Shown here one piece after another: positions 20,643 through 34,700 of a DNA stretch of 64,000 nt. The stretch comes from Diplosphaera chodatii (Eukaryota > Chlorophyta > Trebouxiophyceae > Prasiolales > Stichococcaceae). The stretch is from positions 1,736,001 to 1,800,000 of the forward strand of contig JAALGY010000043.1 in assembly GCA_032358165.1 (NCBI GenBank). The letters are read 5' to 3'. Both the position numbers and the translations under genes were made by a program. How positions within the stretch are numbered: the stretch's first letter is position 1; each line of letters begins with the position of its first letter. The notes beneath the pieces were generated by a model. The model saw nothing but the letters and a program-made list of their open reading frames with translations. It ran no database searches and was not told the DNA's origin.

Positions 20643-23600
20643 ATGGATGTCGAAAAGGGCAGCCCTGCGGCGGCAGCCGCGCCAGCTGAAGTTGGCGGCG
20701 GCAAGCCTGCTGCGGGCGACTGCCCGTGCAGCGCATGCAGCAAGGCCTGCAGCAAGCGGCGATGTTGCTGCTCAGGGCCAGCGGTGCAATGCAGGGGCCC
20801 ACGTGCCCGAGGTGGCATCCGCAATGCTGCATACTTCCAGGTGCCCGAGCCAATGCAGCCTGCAAGGCAATCTGCTCGGTTGTTGCAGTACAAGTGGCGG
20901 AGGCAACGTTGCCTTTGCCGCCTGTCCAAGTCTCTGCAGGCGCTGAGATGCCCGCATTGCAGTGCTCAGACCTCCGCAGGTATGCGCCCTGCATGTGCAC
21001 TTTGCCCGTCGCAGATAATGATGCTGGAACCATGCAATACAGGAGCACGGACACAGCAAGCCGGTGGGCGTGGAGTACGGTGGGTTGTGGGGCATCGTGA
21101 CGTTCAGCTGGATCGGGCCACTTCTGCGGCTGGGCGCACGCGGTGGCATTGATGAGCAGAGCGCCTCGCCCTTCATACCAGAGGCGGATGATGCCGCGGT
21201 GCTGGCCCGCCAGTTCGAGCGCCGCTACTCAGCACTGCAGGTGTGTGGGTGGCGTGGTTGAGGTGCTATAAGAGAAGGCTGTTGTGCGTGCATCCACACA
21301 GGGTCACAGCCTGCACTTTCAGATGGAGCTGCAGGGTACAAGGAGGCAGGAGCTTGCCTTGAAGCGGGATACCTCCGGCTACTGATGTTGCGCATGGAGT
21401 TGCGGTGCAGGAGAAGCATGCTTCAGGCCGCAGAAGGAAGCCGCCCAACCTGCTGTTCCGGTCGCTGGTGGCGCTGCACATCTCGGACATCTGGTGGCAC
21501 TGGTTCTGGACCGGCGCCGAGGTCGGCATTAGGTGCGGGCGCTTGCTCTGCGCTCTCCAGTCTACGCTGCAGCTGTTATGCTGTGTGCATGACGACAGGC
21601 AGCATGAGCCTGTGCAGCCTGCAGCTCAGCTGACACAGCCATGAACTTGACGGGCGTTGGCCCGGTGCTGCAACATGTCTGAGCCGTGCTTCTCCCACAC
21701 GCAGGCTGGTTGGCCCGGTGCTGCTGCGGGGCCTGCTGCGGTGGCTGCGGGCACCCGACAAGAGCGCCGTGGGCGGCACCGGCCGCGGCTGGATGTGGGC
21801 CGTGCTGTTTGGTTTGACAGGCTATGTGCTGACCATCGTGCACCACCAGCTATTCTGGTGAGGGGGGGAGATCGTCACGTCGTGGTAATAGCACCCTGCC
21901 TGTTGTCAAATGACGCTCAGTACAGAAGCAATCCACTCTGATAGGCGCGCTCTCAGGACGACGACCTCGTGCACCTGCAGGTACGGGATGAGAATGGGCT
22001 TTCGGATGAGGCTGCAGGCCATGGCAGCGGTGCAGGCCAAGGTCCTGCGCCTCAACTCCGCGGCCATTGCGGACGTCACCTCCGGCAAGGCGAGGACAGG
22101 ACCACTGCCCTGCCCTGGTCACCCTGCTTGTGGTGTCCAGCTGCATGCTGAGCACCGTGGACTGCACTGGTGCTGAAATTGCCTGTGACATGCCAAGCGC
22201 AGGTGGTCAACCTGGTCAGCAACGATGTGCGGCGCTTTGATGATGCTGGACCCTTCTGGGTGCGCACCTCTTGACGTGCTCTCATCGGTTACTGATGAGA
22301 GCGCACTACTTGGCATTCGAGCGTGCTCAGGCACTTCATCATCTGATGTTGCCTGCAAGTGTGTCCTCTCCCGTACACAAGGCGCTGCCAATCTGGCTAC
22401 AGGTGTTCCTGTTCTGGAGCCCCGTGGAGCTGTGCTGCGTGGTGCTGATGGTCAGCCTGGAGCTGGGTGCAGCCCCAGCATTCGCCGGCATCGCGGCCCT
22501 GCTGGCGCTCATCCCCGTCCAGGTGCTGGCATGTCCTGTGTAGGCAGGCACCCAGCTGCGCCGCACTTTTGAATAGTCAGGCTGGTGAACCTGGCACCCA
22601 ACAGTGCAGACCAGCATCAGCAGCATGCGTCCGCAAGCATGAGCCGAACAGCTGCGGCCGGCCCGCCGCGCGCAGGCGACGCTGTCGCGGGTGATCGGGC
22701 GGCTGCGGGAGGGCACCGCGCAGTTCACGGACGAGCGGGTGCGGCTGGAGGGGGAGGCGGTGGGCGGCGCCCTGGCCATGAAGATGCTGGGCTGGGAGCA
22801 GTGGCTCATGGCGGCCATTGGTGCGCCGTGGCCCGTGACACGCGGCTGACATTAGAGGCAGCACAAGGCAGCTCTGGCCGAGCCGTGAGGCGCAGTTCCC
22901 GTTGCAGCCCTTGCAAACCGCTGCAATGCCCAGTGATGCATCAGCCAATCAAGATCCTTAAGCCTATATCGTGCCCCTTGCAGGGCGTGTGCGCAAGAAG
23001 GAGGCGGCCAACATCGCCAAGATGAACCTGATCCGCGGCACCAACATGGCGCTGCAGTTTGCCGTCCTGCCAATCGCTGCATTCATTACGTTCTCAGTGG
23101 TGAGGCATGACATATCGTCATAACATGGGCATGGTTGCCAATGCTGGCGGCTGGGCTGCTAGCCATGGTGTCCCGATCAAGCGTCATGTTGGTTGACAGT
23201 CCTGGCAACACAATTGTAGGCCACTGAGCATGCACATCAACCTTGCAGGTGTGGGCGCAAGGAAGGACCCTACAGATATCCAGCGTCTTCTACGCCCTGG
23301 CACTCCTGCAGGCGGGTATCTGGTCTAATCGTTGCAGCTGAAGGGCGCAGCAGGCGTTTCTGTGACGCAGTGCTTGCAGCCTGTGGCCTCCTCACAAGTG
23401 CAAGCAGGGATATGGATGGGAAAGCGACATGTCTGTTTCCCATCTCGCGCAGCTCCCGCAGCTGTACATGGCCACATTCTTCACGCGCGGCGTAGAGACG
23501 GCCAGCGAGCTGCGCATCTCCCTGAAGCGGCTGGACGCCTTCCTGGCGCTGCCGGAGCCACCGCCGCCGTCGCACCTGTCAGCTGGCGGCAAGGCCGCCG

Positions 23601-26600
23601 AGGTGCGACACACGTGTTTTGCTGTTGGACAGACAACTGCTAATGTGGCTGGGTACACGAGTACTATGCACCCATCACAGAGGGGCTGCCGATAGCAACC
23701 GCATGCATCGGGAGTGGCCACTGACAGCCGCCTGGCAACTTGCCATCGTGATGCAGCATCTCGCATGCTGCAGGCCGGCACGGTGGAGATGCGGGGGGCG
23801 GACTTCGACTGGCGGGACCGCGGGTGGGCGGCGCACGGCGACGCGCGGGCGGCCCGTGCGGCCGCCCTGCTGGTGGCCAAGCCCGGCGGCATGTCGCGCC
23901 CCGGCAGCACCGCGCGGCTGGCGCAGCCTGGGGCCCAGGGTGGTGACGACAGTCTGGGCGGCAGCGGCCGCAAGGTCGCCTTGGCGGGCGGTGAGGATGC
24001 AGACGGCAGCAGCAGAAGTGGCAGTGGCAAAGGGAGCCGCGCCGGCACTCCGGCCAGCAGCCGCAGGCGGCTGCCCCCGGCATCCAGTGACACAGCCGCA
24101 GCAGAGGACGAGTCGCACGTGCCGGGCGGCGCCACGCCGGACACCTTCCCGCAGCTCGCCGGCCTGCGCTTCACGCTGCGGCGCGGCGAGCTGCTCGGCA
24201 TCTGCGGCGAGGTGGGGAGACCCCGACCTCGGACAGACGGCGGTTGTTGGCTTTTTCTGAAACCCGTGGACCTGCTTGGTCCATATGGCTTCCTGCAGAC
24301 CAGACGTCAAGCTTTGGGCAGTGTTCACCAGTTTGAGGCGTCGTGCTACCTCAGGTGGGTGCTGGGAAGTCGTCCATCTTGGCGGCGCTGCTTGGCGAGC
24401 TGCAGCCCATTGGCAGCAGCGGCAGCGCGTCTGCACACAGCAATCCCGCAAGCACCAGAGCAGGCGCCGGTGTTCGTGGCTCGTCAGCGTCTGTCAAGGC
24501 AGGGACAGGCCCGCTGGTGGCCGGCAGCGTAGCGTACTGCTGCCAGGTCCCCTGGGTGGTTGCCGGCACTGTGCAGGTGAGCTGTCGACACCTCGTTCAC
24601 AACATTCAAGGCAAAGGTGGCCTTGTTGCACGGATTACACCGGCCGCATTCTACCAGCACACAGTGACTGTGGTGGGTCAAGTCGGCTCACCAATGCACT
24701 CCGGTGTCCGCTCATGGGCAGCCATGAATGGACACTCTCACGATCACTGCCGTCAAAACCACAGACCCAGCAAGTACCCAAGTACCAAGTTGAACCGTCA
24801 ACTATACAGGAGAACATCACCTTCGGCCTGCCACTGGACCCACAGCGCTATCAGGAGGTCATCAGCGCGTGTGCGCTGGCAGACGACATCGTTTCACTGC
24901 CCGCGGGTGACGCCACGGAGCTCGGCGAGCGCGGCATCAACCTGTCAGGTGGGTGAAACATGGGCAACATTGCTGTACAAGCACATCCTGGATGTCGGCC
25001 ATGTCGGCTGCCGACACCCATGTCACTCCTGCTTTGCATGGCGGCAATTCCACATGTGTGTCAGTTTTGTTGTGGCCTCATGCGCTTCGCCTGTGCAGGC
25101 GGCCAGAAGGCGCGTCTGGCGCTGGCGCGGGCCGCGTACGCGCAGCCCGAGGTTGCGCTGCTGGACGACCCCCTGTCCGCTGTGGACCCGCGCGTGGGGC
25201 GCGTCCTGTTCCAGCAGTGCATCGGGCCCAGCGGCCTGCTGAAAGGCACGGCAGCTTGCACAGATGATGCACCATTGTTGTGCTGTTTTCACGTGACAGC
25301 ACAAAGCAGAGAGCACGCCGGGAGCCGTGCTCTTGCTCCCGAACCATGCAGCCACCTGCCAGGATACACAGCAACACTCGAAACGATTTGAGTATATCCT
25401 TGCAGGCTCCACACGGGTGCTCGTTACACATCAGCGGCAGTACCTCCCAGCGTGCGACAGGCTGTTGGTGCTACGCCACGGTCGTGTGGCTGCAGCGGGC
25501 ACCTTTGCTGAGCTCGCAGACCTTGGCCTGTCCGAGCTACACAACCCTGCAGGTGCGCAGCGTACTGACGGGGCAATATGCAGGCTCTGACTGCGAAAAT
25601 GACGTTTGCATGTCTTGAGGTACACCCGGTCAGCTCCAGCGCAGCATCCTCCATCAAACTCACCGAGTACAGGTGTGGTTGCTGCAGAGGCGGAGCTCGA
25701 CGATGAAGCGTATGACGCCAACATGCAGAGGAAGTTCAGCGTGGACGACTACCTACCAGAGCAGCCAGAGCAGGAAGCCGCTGCACCGCCTGCAGCAGCA
25801 GGCAGCGGCACGGAAACGCCTGCTGCCCCGGCGGAGCCGATTGGCGGGGAACATGCCACCAGCCCCACACAGCCCAATGGCAGTGCTGCTGGACAAGCAA
25901 CAGCTGCAGACATCTACAGGTACAGGGAGTAGTCCTATCATGTTATCGTACACACCTTGTGGATGTCTTGTGCAATCACTCAGCTCAGCTCTGGGTCATG
26001 CTCAAGCCGAGACCCATGCTCACACTGCGCCGCGGCTGCCCAGCAGTGCGGCGTCCGACGGTCGCCCCGAGTCGTCGGGGCGCAGCGCGGTGCGGCGCAA
26101 CTACAGCATCGGGCGCGGCCTCGGGGGCAGGGAGGCGCCCGCCGCCACGTCCTTCAGTGGCCTGCAGCGGCTCGGGTCGAAGCTGCGGATGGGCAGCAGC
26201 AGCTTCAGCCAGAGCAGGGGCAGCTCCGGCAGCCGCGGGGGCAGCTTCACCTTGGCCAGGTGTGGCGGCGCTGTCAGCATGCCGGGCACAGACATCCTGT
26301 CGCCACAGTGGTCATGAACACCGTGGCAGCCGTCTTGCGCATGCACAGCCTCTGGACTGCAGCTGACAACTGTCACTGCGTTGTGTGCACAGCTTCAAGT
26401 CCTTTGCAAGGCGGAGGCGGCAGCGTGAAAGCGACTTTGGGGCGATGCGGGGCGATGTGGGCGCCGCACCTGATGGCAGCATCATCGAGGAGCAGGCGAG
26501 CTTGAAAGGACATTTCCCTTCAGTGGTTCGACAATCCCAATTGCATCCTGAATGGACACACTGGGATGGAAACCTGTGCATGCCCCCTGGCAATCCTGCA

Positions 26601-29600
26601 ACATCAGGAATTGTCACAAGCTTCTCGGGGTCGTCAGGCGGCTGATGAACTGACCTGTGTGACAGCAGGCAGCAGACAAGGATGAAGCGGGAGGCAGCAC
26701 GGAGGACAGCACAGAGACATCAGACTCGGAGGAGCAGAAGCGCACGGCGGACGGGACCCTCGTGGCAGTCGAGCACCGCGCCACAGGTGCGCCTGCGCCA
26801 GGATTAGGGCTGCAGCACATGGTGGACTGCATCGGATCTACTTCACCACATTGCACACATAGAAATGAGGTAGACCAGCAGCAGCTGGCATCAGGCCCAA
26901 TACGTGTGCTTGCTGTGTGAAATGCAGGCGGCCTCGGCGGCAGGGTGTACGCCGAGTTTGCTGGGTACATGGGGCCGTTCAAGGTGGCGCTGCTGGCGGT
27001 GTGCATGGTGGTGGGCCAGGGCCTGTTCCTCGCGGCCAGCTACTGGCTCGCCATCTGGGCGTCGCGCACTCGTGCTGTGCAGCGCGAAGCCAAGTGAGCC
27101 CAGGCTACGTCCGCTCGGAAGCACGTGTCGTCCAGGGGGATCGCTTCAGAGTCTCTAAATCATGTGTTGCCACTGTGTAATGCGGCACTGTCCCATGCAC
27201 CCGCTGCTTGAATGGGGTCACGCAATGTGCTCATTGCAGGTGGGAGTACACATATGGCATCCTCAGCGGCAGCGTGCTGCTCATCAGCCTGTTCCGCAGC
27301 TTCCTCTTCTTCCACATCGTGCTGAAGGCTGGCACACGCATGCACAATGCCATGGCCCACAGGTGCCCGTCAGCAGCCAGTTCCAGCTGCTTCTGCATCG
27401 GCTGTTCGCGCTGCTTATCCTGCTTTAGCAAGTACCAAGCAAACATCATCCCTACCAATGGGTGTTTGTTGTATCTCGCACAGCAGTGCTCTGCACGCTG
27501 TAGCCACATTTACAAAGCTGCTGCTGCATCGCAGGGTGCTGCACTCGCCGCTGCAGTTCTTCCACACCAACCCCACGGGGCGCATCGTCAACCGCTTCGC
27601 CAAGGACCAGGGCATCGTGGACGAGTGGCTGCCGCAAGTGCTGTTTGACGCGACGCAGAGCTGCTTCATGGTGCTGGGTGCGCGCCTGACCTTCCGTGTC
27701 TGTGGCTGGCAAGCAACGAGCGATCCTTGCCAGCCGTCCTATTGCGTGCAGGATCACGCTTCGATTGGCTAGTGAGGCGAAAAGCACTTCATGCATCACA
27801 GCATGCACATGCATACCGCACTCTGCATGCTGCATCGACAACTCGGCACGAAAGACTCTGTTGAAGGCTCTTCCATGCTGGTTCAGGCGCCCTGGTGCTG
27901 GTGGGGATCGCGGTGCCCTTCGTCATCCCCTGCTTCGTGCCCATCCTGGCGGTGTTCTGGTGGGTGCGGCGGCGGTACGTCATCACCAGCCGCGAGGTCA
28001 AGCGCTTCGAGGGCACCACCCGCTCCCCCGTCTACTCCTCCTTCTCCGCCGCCGTCAAGGTGCCTCCTGCTGCCAGCACTGATGCTGTGTTATGTGGACA
28101 CTGTGCTGTGACGATGTGCACCCCACCGTGCAAAGCTTGGAGGTGTCGGTGTGGAAGATTTAGCAGCAGCGCATGGCCTTCCTGCAGCAGGGTGCTGAGT
28201 AGCACCTTATCGTATGTGCTGCAGGGCCTGGCAACAATCCGAGCATATGGCGCCGGCGAGCGCTTCAGGGCAGCATTTCTACGGGAGCTGGACTTAAATG
28301 GCTCCTGGTGGTATGCGTACATCTCGACAGCCCGCTGGTGAGTAGGAGGATGCCATTCCAGCACAAGTTGTATCCCCTCGATATTTACTACCCACGCTAC
28401 TGACGCCTGGCATGTTGCTGCACTATCAGCCATAGACATTGCCTGCAGCCTGACACATTGCTGGTGTCTCATGCACTGCAGGGTGGGCTTCAGACTGGAC
28501 ATCATCGCGGCCATCGTGCTCATGGCTGCTGCATACCTGGCAATGGCCCTCCGAAACAGGGTGAACTCCTGGACACTGCAGCCCAGTCCCAAAAGATCAG
28601 TTACTGTCCGCCATGGTCAGTGGGATGGTCAGTGGGAGGGTTTCAGTCTGCATGCACGTCATCGCAATCTGGTGCCCGGCTGACGCCCCCAGACCCTGCA
28701 CCGGCAGATCTCGGTGCGGCTGGTGGGCCTGGCGCTGAGCTACACGCTGCAGCTGAGCGGGCTGCTGCAGTGGGCGGTGCGGCAGACGGCGGAGGCGGAG
28801 AACGACATGACGTCGGTGGAGCGCGTGCTGCAGTACACGCACCTGCCCCAGGAGCCGCCCCGGGTGGCGGACGGCGCCCCGCCCCCGCCCCCGTGCGCCC
28901 GTCGCGCCCCCTGCACCGCTGCTGGCACACAGCAATGTGCACAACAGCCAGTGCTGGCATGGCCTGTTGTCAGCCCTCGCGATGATGTGCCAATTCTAGT
29001 GGAGGCGTCTCACTGCTGCATGCCTCTTCGTCTGGATGTGCCCTCGTTGCTGTTGTGTGACATCACCCGCGCACTTGTGCTGCAGGGGCTGGCCGGGCAG
29101 CGGGACCATCGAGTTCCAGGATGTGTGGTGCCGCTACCGCCCGGGCCTGCCGCCCGTTCTGTCCAAGCTCAGCTTCGTCGTGGAGGCAAGCCCCCGAAAA
29201 ATCCTCAATCCGCATTGCCCCTCCCAATGCCCATGTGCAAGGCTGAGCCGAGAACAATCAGCATGCCCCTGGACGCTCGACAGACGAGCCAGTGCTGCAG
29301 GGTGGGTCATCGTGCGGGGTGGTGGGCCGCACCGGCAGCGGCAAGAGCAGCCTGATGCTGGCGCTGTTCCGCCTGATCGACGTCACCCGCGGCCGCGTGC
29401 TCATCAACGGCACAGACATCTCCACCATCGGCCTGGACGCGCTGCGCTCCCAGCTGGCCATCATCCCGCAGGTTGGCTCAGCACCCTGCTGTGCTGACCC
29501 CCAACACCCTCTACACCAATTGACACTACGAGTATGCACAGCCGAATCCGCATGCAAGGCAACCCATCCAAGGACCTCATCCCGTTGTACCCTGCTGCAG

Positions 29601-30482
29601 GACCCGGTGCTGTTCAGCGGCTCGCTGCGCAGCAACCTGGACCCGGCGGGGGTGCACTCCGAGGCGCGGCTGGCGGCGGCGCTGGCGGCGGCGCAGCTGA
29701 CCGCGGCCGTCGCGGCGGCGGGCGGCCTGGACGCCGGCATGGCGGAGGCGGGCGACAACCTGTCCGTCGGCCAGCGGCAGCTGTTCTGCCTCGCGAGGTC
29801 AGCTGGAGGCTCGACATGCTGGCTCCCTCTGCATGACTTGCTCTCAAGCAGCGAGGTAGTTGGTGCAGTCACGCTGGCATTGGGACATCCTGCAGCATGT
29901 GTGAGGGTGTCAGCATATGCTGCGGGGGCCTCAGGGAGGTTCATGGCCTGACCAACCTGGTCTGACAGGTCTGACACCGCTGACTCATGAGTGGTTCCCT
30001 GCGCAGGGCGCTGCTGCAGGACGCGCGCATCCTGGCGCTGGACGAGGCGACCGCCAACGTGGACCGCACCACCGACGCCCTCATCCAGCGGGCGCTGCGG
30101 GCGGCGGTGCGCGGCGAGGGCGCCGGCGGCATCAGGTGCCGGAAGGGCTTTTGCTGTTGCGGGCAACAGCACGTGCGCGCCTCATCCACTGCTGCCGCTC
30201 CTACTCAGTGCTTGCCCCTTCTGCACGATGTGGTCGCGAGCTGCCCTGTCCAGCATGCAGCGCAACATGCCACCAGCGCCGGACTGCATCCCGCTGCCGC
30301 CCCGCTGCAGGCGCACGCTGCTGGTGATCGCGCACCGGGTGGACACCATCATGGACTGCGACTCGCTGCTGGTGCTGGACCGCGGGCGGCTGGTGGAGGC
30401 AGGCGGCCCCGGGGAGCTGTCCCGGCGCCCGGGCGGCACCTTCGCCCGCCTGGTCGCCGCCGCCGAGGCCGCCCGCCGGTAG
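20643..30482 (+). CDS. ABCC: ABCC/MRP-type full ABC transporter
   Basis: ATP-driven exporter of the multidrug-resistance-associated subfamily, TMD1-NBD1-TMD2-NBD2, lacking the extra TMD0 (ABCC4-like). Start at 20643 (MDVEKGSP, Cys-rich leader, exon to 20840). The TMD1 entry is [18 protein letters not shown] (about 21085), with [33 protein letters not shown] and [10 protein letters not shown] following. NBD1: Walker A VGAGKSS (about 24355, preceded by an intron), Q-loop [42 protein letters not shown] (split by an intron), Walker [14 protein letters not shown]-loop VLVTH. TMD2: [47 protein letters not shown]2: [20 protein letters not shown], Walker [10 protein letters not shown] (about 29332), [33 protein letters not shown] 30480-30482. 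Asp instead of Glu after Walker B in NBD1 is typical for the subfamily. Substrate unknown (conjugates or xenobiotics by family). Confidence 0.94.
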
Positions 30483-31712
30483 CCGCTGGACCACCCATCG
30501 CAGCTGCTATCACTTTTTGAAAGAATCTGGGCGAAATCTGGGGTAGAAGTTGGTAAAGTGCATGCGGCACGGAAGCACTGTGGTGTGTGGATGCCTTGGG
30601 GAATGTTGTGACAGCTGGCTAGTGCTGTGGTCGAGATGCCACTGGGCTATGGACATTGCCTTGCCATTGTGCAGTTGACATACATGTGATTGTAGACTTC
30701 GCTGTACGGGAGCTCGAAGTTGGCCGCCGCAGACACAGTTGGAGGCCACAGGATTAGGATCTGAGCCCGTACCGCCTTGCTGACGCTTTTCCGCATGCCA
30801 CGTGACACCGTCAGATACTGGTCACTGCCCGTGAGCTGCTCTGGTCAGTAAAAGGTCCCCACCCGCATTGGGCCTGCAGGACGGTTTGACGGACGGCCGA
30901 AGTTCAGTAGCTTCAAGTCGATACATTGTGCCGCGGCAGACAAAGGAGGCCTAGGCAGCAACAGGGATGAGCCTTCGTTACAACACCACCATCGCCATGC
31001 AGCAGCTGCACTGCAGACGCTAGGCGGCGCCAATCTCAGGTGCAGCACCCGAATCATCCTTCCTCATCGATCGATGATCATTGCAGCCTGCCCGCCTGTT
31101 TCTGGAGGGGCCGCAGTATGACGTCGGGGGTGCAGCTAGCAGCCCGCAGCCGCAGGTCGTCACTGTACGGACACGGCTGGCAGGGAGCTTGCAAGGACGG
31201 CCATGGGTCACAAACGCAGAATACATCGTCAGTGTCTACGATTGAGGCTGCACCCCGACTCAGAGTTGCATTGCGCATGCATGACGCCCCGATAGCGCAA
31301 TGTAATCGTAGTCGGGTGTGACCTGCCGCCTGCAGGCCGCTTCCGCCTGCCCTCGGGCCAGCTGCGTGTCTGGACGACCATAGCCTTGGCTAAGCTCTCT
31401 ATCAGTCGTTTTGGTGTGCAATGCAGCGGACTGAAACTAGCTGAACGTGCGTGGGTGGAACTCGTCCAACAGACCCCATGTGCAACCTAACCACATGCCC
31501 CTTTACAGGCAACGACTGTCTGCAATGTGCATAGGATCATCCGTAGGCCAGTTCACATTGGCTCTCAGCTGGCTGAAGCGCACGCAGGTCGGCCCTGTCG
31601 TGATGTACCACCTCTCAGCTGGGTAGCAGACGTAGATGTCCCTCGCATGTGCAGGTGGCTGAGGCGCGTGGGGCTTCTCCACACCCCAGCAGCATTCAGG
31701 CATCAGGCTCGT
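30483..31712. other. Intergenic region ABC transporter / M43 protease
   Basis: About 1.23 kb holding the transporter 3' UTR and the protease promoter. Short frames on both strands are not conserved-looking. A TGTAA occurs at 31301-31305, rather far (about 820 nt) from the transporter stop. No RNA gene or transposon hallmark seen. Confidence 0.45.
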
Positions 31713-34700
31713 ATGCCGTCAGTCGTGCGGTCGCGGCCGCAGTTGGTGCCACTCCTCAGGCAGCGGGGCCGCCGGCGAGCCGTGTTCTGCTTAGCAGCAG
31801 TCGTCCTGCTCGCAGCCTCAGCCCCCTTTAGCCCTGCAGCTGCCTGCGGGCATGGGCACCACAGCAGCAGCCAGCACCCCGCCGGTGACGAAGCAGCAGC
31901 CCGCACCGTAGCAGGAACGGCGGCGGGCACAGCGGAAGCAGCGGCAGCAGCAGCAGATGCCGGCGGCACTGGCCGAGGCCTCCTCAGCGATGGCGGCAAC
32001 ACCAGCGGCGTCGCTTCAGTCAGCAGGAGCTCAGTTGGCAGCGGCGGCATCGCGGACAGCAGCCGCATGACGTTCATCAGCCCAGAGACGATGATGTGGC
32101 AGCGCCGGAAGCTGGAGGCCCTGGGGCGGCCGACGCCAAAGCCAAAGCCCACGCCCAAGCCGACAGCCAAGAAGGCAGCCAGGAAAGCGGCGCCGACGCG
32201 GCGGCCGACGCCCAAGCCGACCAGGAAGCCCACACCAAAGCCGACAAAGGCGCCGACAAAGGCGCCAACAAAGGCAGCGGTGAAGGCGGCAGCCACATTG
32301 GCACCCACCAAGGCGCCCACTAAAGCACCGACCAAGGCACCCACTCGGGCACCCACCAAGGCACCCACAGCACAGCCGACGGCGGCACCCGTCAAGAAGC
32401 CGCCGCCAAAGTCAGCATCGCCGCCGCCGCCGCCTCTGGTACGGGACCCAACCATGACGAGCAGCACACACTCCTGCGTCTGATGGTGCATGCGACTGCA
32501 GACTCCAGGGCAATGGCAGCCTGCGACTGCAGTGCTGTGCAAGGTTTGGACACGGCTGAGGTGGTGCCGGTCCGGTGCAGGTGCCGGTGCAGACGCCGAC
32601 GGGCGACACAGCGATGTTCAACATGTCCAACCTGCCGCCGCCCAACACCGCGCGCTGCGCCTACGACCCGGCGGATGCCGCCACCCAGAAGGTGGGCCGC
32701 CTGCTGCCCAGCCACAATGCTTCCGTCTCCTTTGTCCAGTCGTACTGGAGGATCTGCCGCCAGGCCCTGAGGACCAGGGAGGAAAGTCTCAAGTAGCCTG
32801 ACATCACAGCACCTGGTCAACATGCAACAAGATGACACTCCAGGTGTGTCTAGAGCTATTGTTCAATCAGAACTTGGGTCGTGCCCCAGGCGGTGGAGGC
32901 GGAGCTGCAGCCGCGCATCGCCTTCCTCAACTCCCCGGGCGCGCCGCGGGCCCTCACCACCACCATCAACACCTACTTCCACGTCATCTGCGCTGGTGCG
33001 CTGATGAATTGGCTGAGTCCATCATATGGTATGGTGCAGCTGACAATGTCAGTCTGACGTGCAAGACATCAGCGAGAGTTGCCAACGTCTGATCTGATTG
33101 GGGGTCGAAAACATGTACTGATTGAGTTGGGGTTCACAGCCTCTCTAAACCTCTGCTATGCTGATGTTGCAGACAACTGGGATGGGTGCTCCTACGTGAC
33201 ACCCCAGATGGTCAGCGACCAGATCACACAGCTCAACAACGCGTATGCGCCGTCCAACTTTGCGTTCAACCTCGTGAGCCGGGACGACACGAACCGCACC
33301 GCCTGGTGCGTGATGCACACCGGGGTCTTGGGGACCGTACCTCCGATTAACGCTGCGAATGACTTTGAATGCTTCTGCTCGTGCTCCGGCAGCGCGCTGC
33401 TGCAGTGCCTGCAACACATTGCAGTGTCTGTTCAACCTGGTCACATACGCATGCCCTGCCACCTGCCGCAGGTACCCGCTGGACATCTTCTCGCAGGCAA
33501 GCAACGACATGAAGCAGCTGCTGCACCGCGGCACGGCAGCCGACCTCAACGTCTACATCACCCCGCTTAACAACGGCGGCATTATCGGGTATGAGCTTGG
33601 TGACATGGGCGTAATGGTGCACAGGCCACTGCCCATCCTGGCCTGCAATGTTACCTCCGTGACACCAACTCAGCAGCTGCAGTGGCCGCTGCACCCTGCA
33701 GGGGAAGAAACCCTCATGCATGCTGACTCGCCTTCATGTGCTGTAGGGTCTCCAACAACCCCTGGGGCTCTGGGGTCGGCGACCCCACTTATGATGGCGT
33801 GACGATTGACATGGGCACACTCCCCGGCGCCTGGTATGGCGGCTACAATGTCGGCATGAATGCAGTGCACGAGACTGGCCACTGGTGAGCCCGCCAGCAG
33901 TGCCACCATCGCGCAGGCTGACTGCTGGTCAGCATGCATGTTCATACATGCAGACACCCCATAAACACACATGAGTTGTACCCACCAAAGGCTCGAGGGT
34001 GGGCGATTGTCCCGCACTTTCTTACAGCAATCCTGGTGGCGCAGGCTGGGGCTGAGCCACCCGTTCACAGGCGGCTGCAACCAGCCGAACGATGGGTGCA
34101 CCGACACCGCGCAGCAGGCCGGTGCAGATTACAACTGCTACCCGAAGGGAGCAACACTGCCCAACTCGTGCCCCAACAAGCCCACCAACCAGCCCCTCTA
34201 CGACCCTGTCAACAAGTGAGTGTGATGAGCGCACGCATCGCTGTAGATACGGGAGCAAGATGCTGCTGTCAGGCAAACGCAGCCCACACTGATCAACATG
34301 GCTCCCCCACTTTGCCTCTTCTGCTTGTTGCAGTTATATGGGCTACACCTACGACCCCTGCATGTGGGAGTTCACTGCCAACCAGACCACGCGCATGACA
34401 GCCGCATGGCAGGCCTACCGGCTGCCCTACAAGGTATGTCGAAAAGGGGAAACATGTACTCACTGGACCCGTGCGCCAAGCCCCTTGCGCACTGAGCAGC
34501 AACCATGCAGTGATGCCATTATCGGTGATGTGCCGCGCTCAGGTGCCGGATCCATCACCACCACCGCCCAGCCCGCCGCCCTCAGCATCGCCGCCGCCGC
34601 CACCAGCCCAGCCACCCCCATCACCGCCGCCCCCTTCGCCGCCCAGCCCCCCGCCCAGCCCCCCGCCATTTCCGCCCCCGCCGAGCCCACCGCCCTCTTC

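Noticed and set aside
31527..31712. Upstream in-frame extension of the M43 protease
   Set aside because: The ATG at 31713 places a hydrophobic signal about 20 residues in; the extension lacks a signal-like start and looks like 5' UTR.
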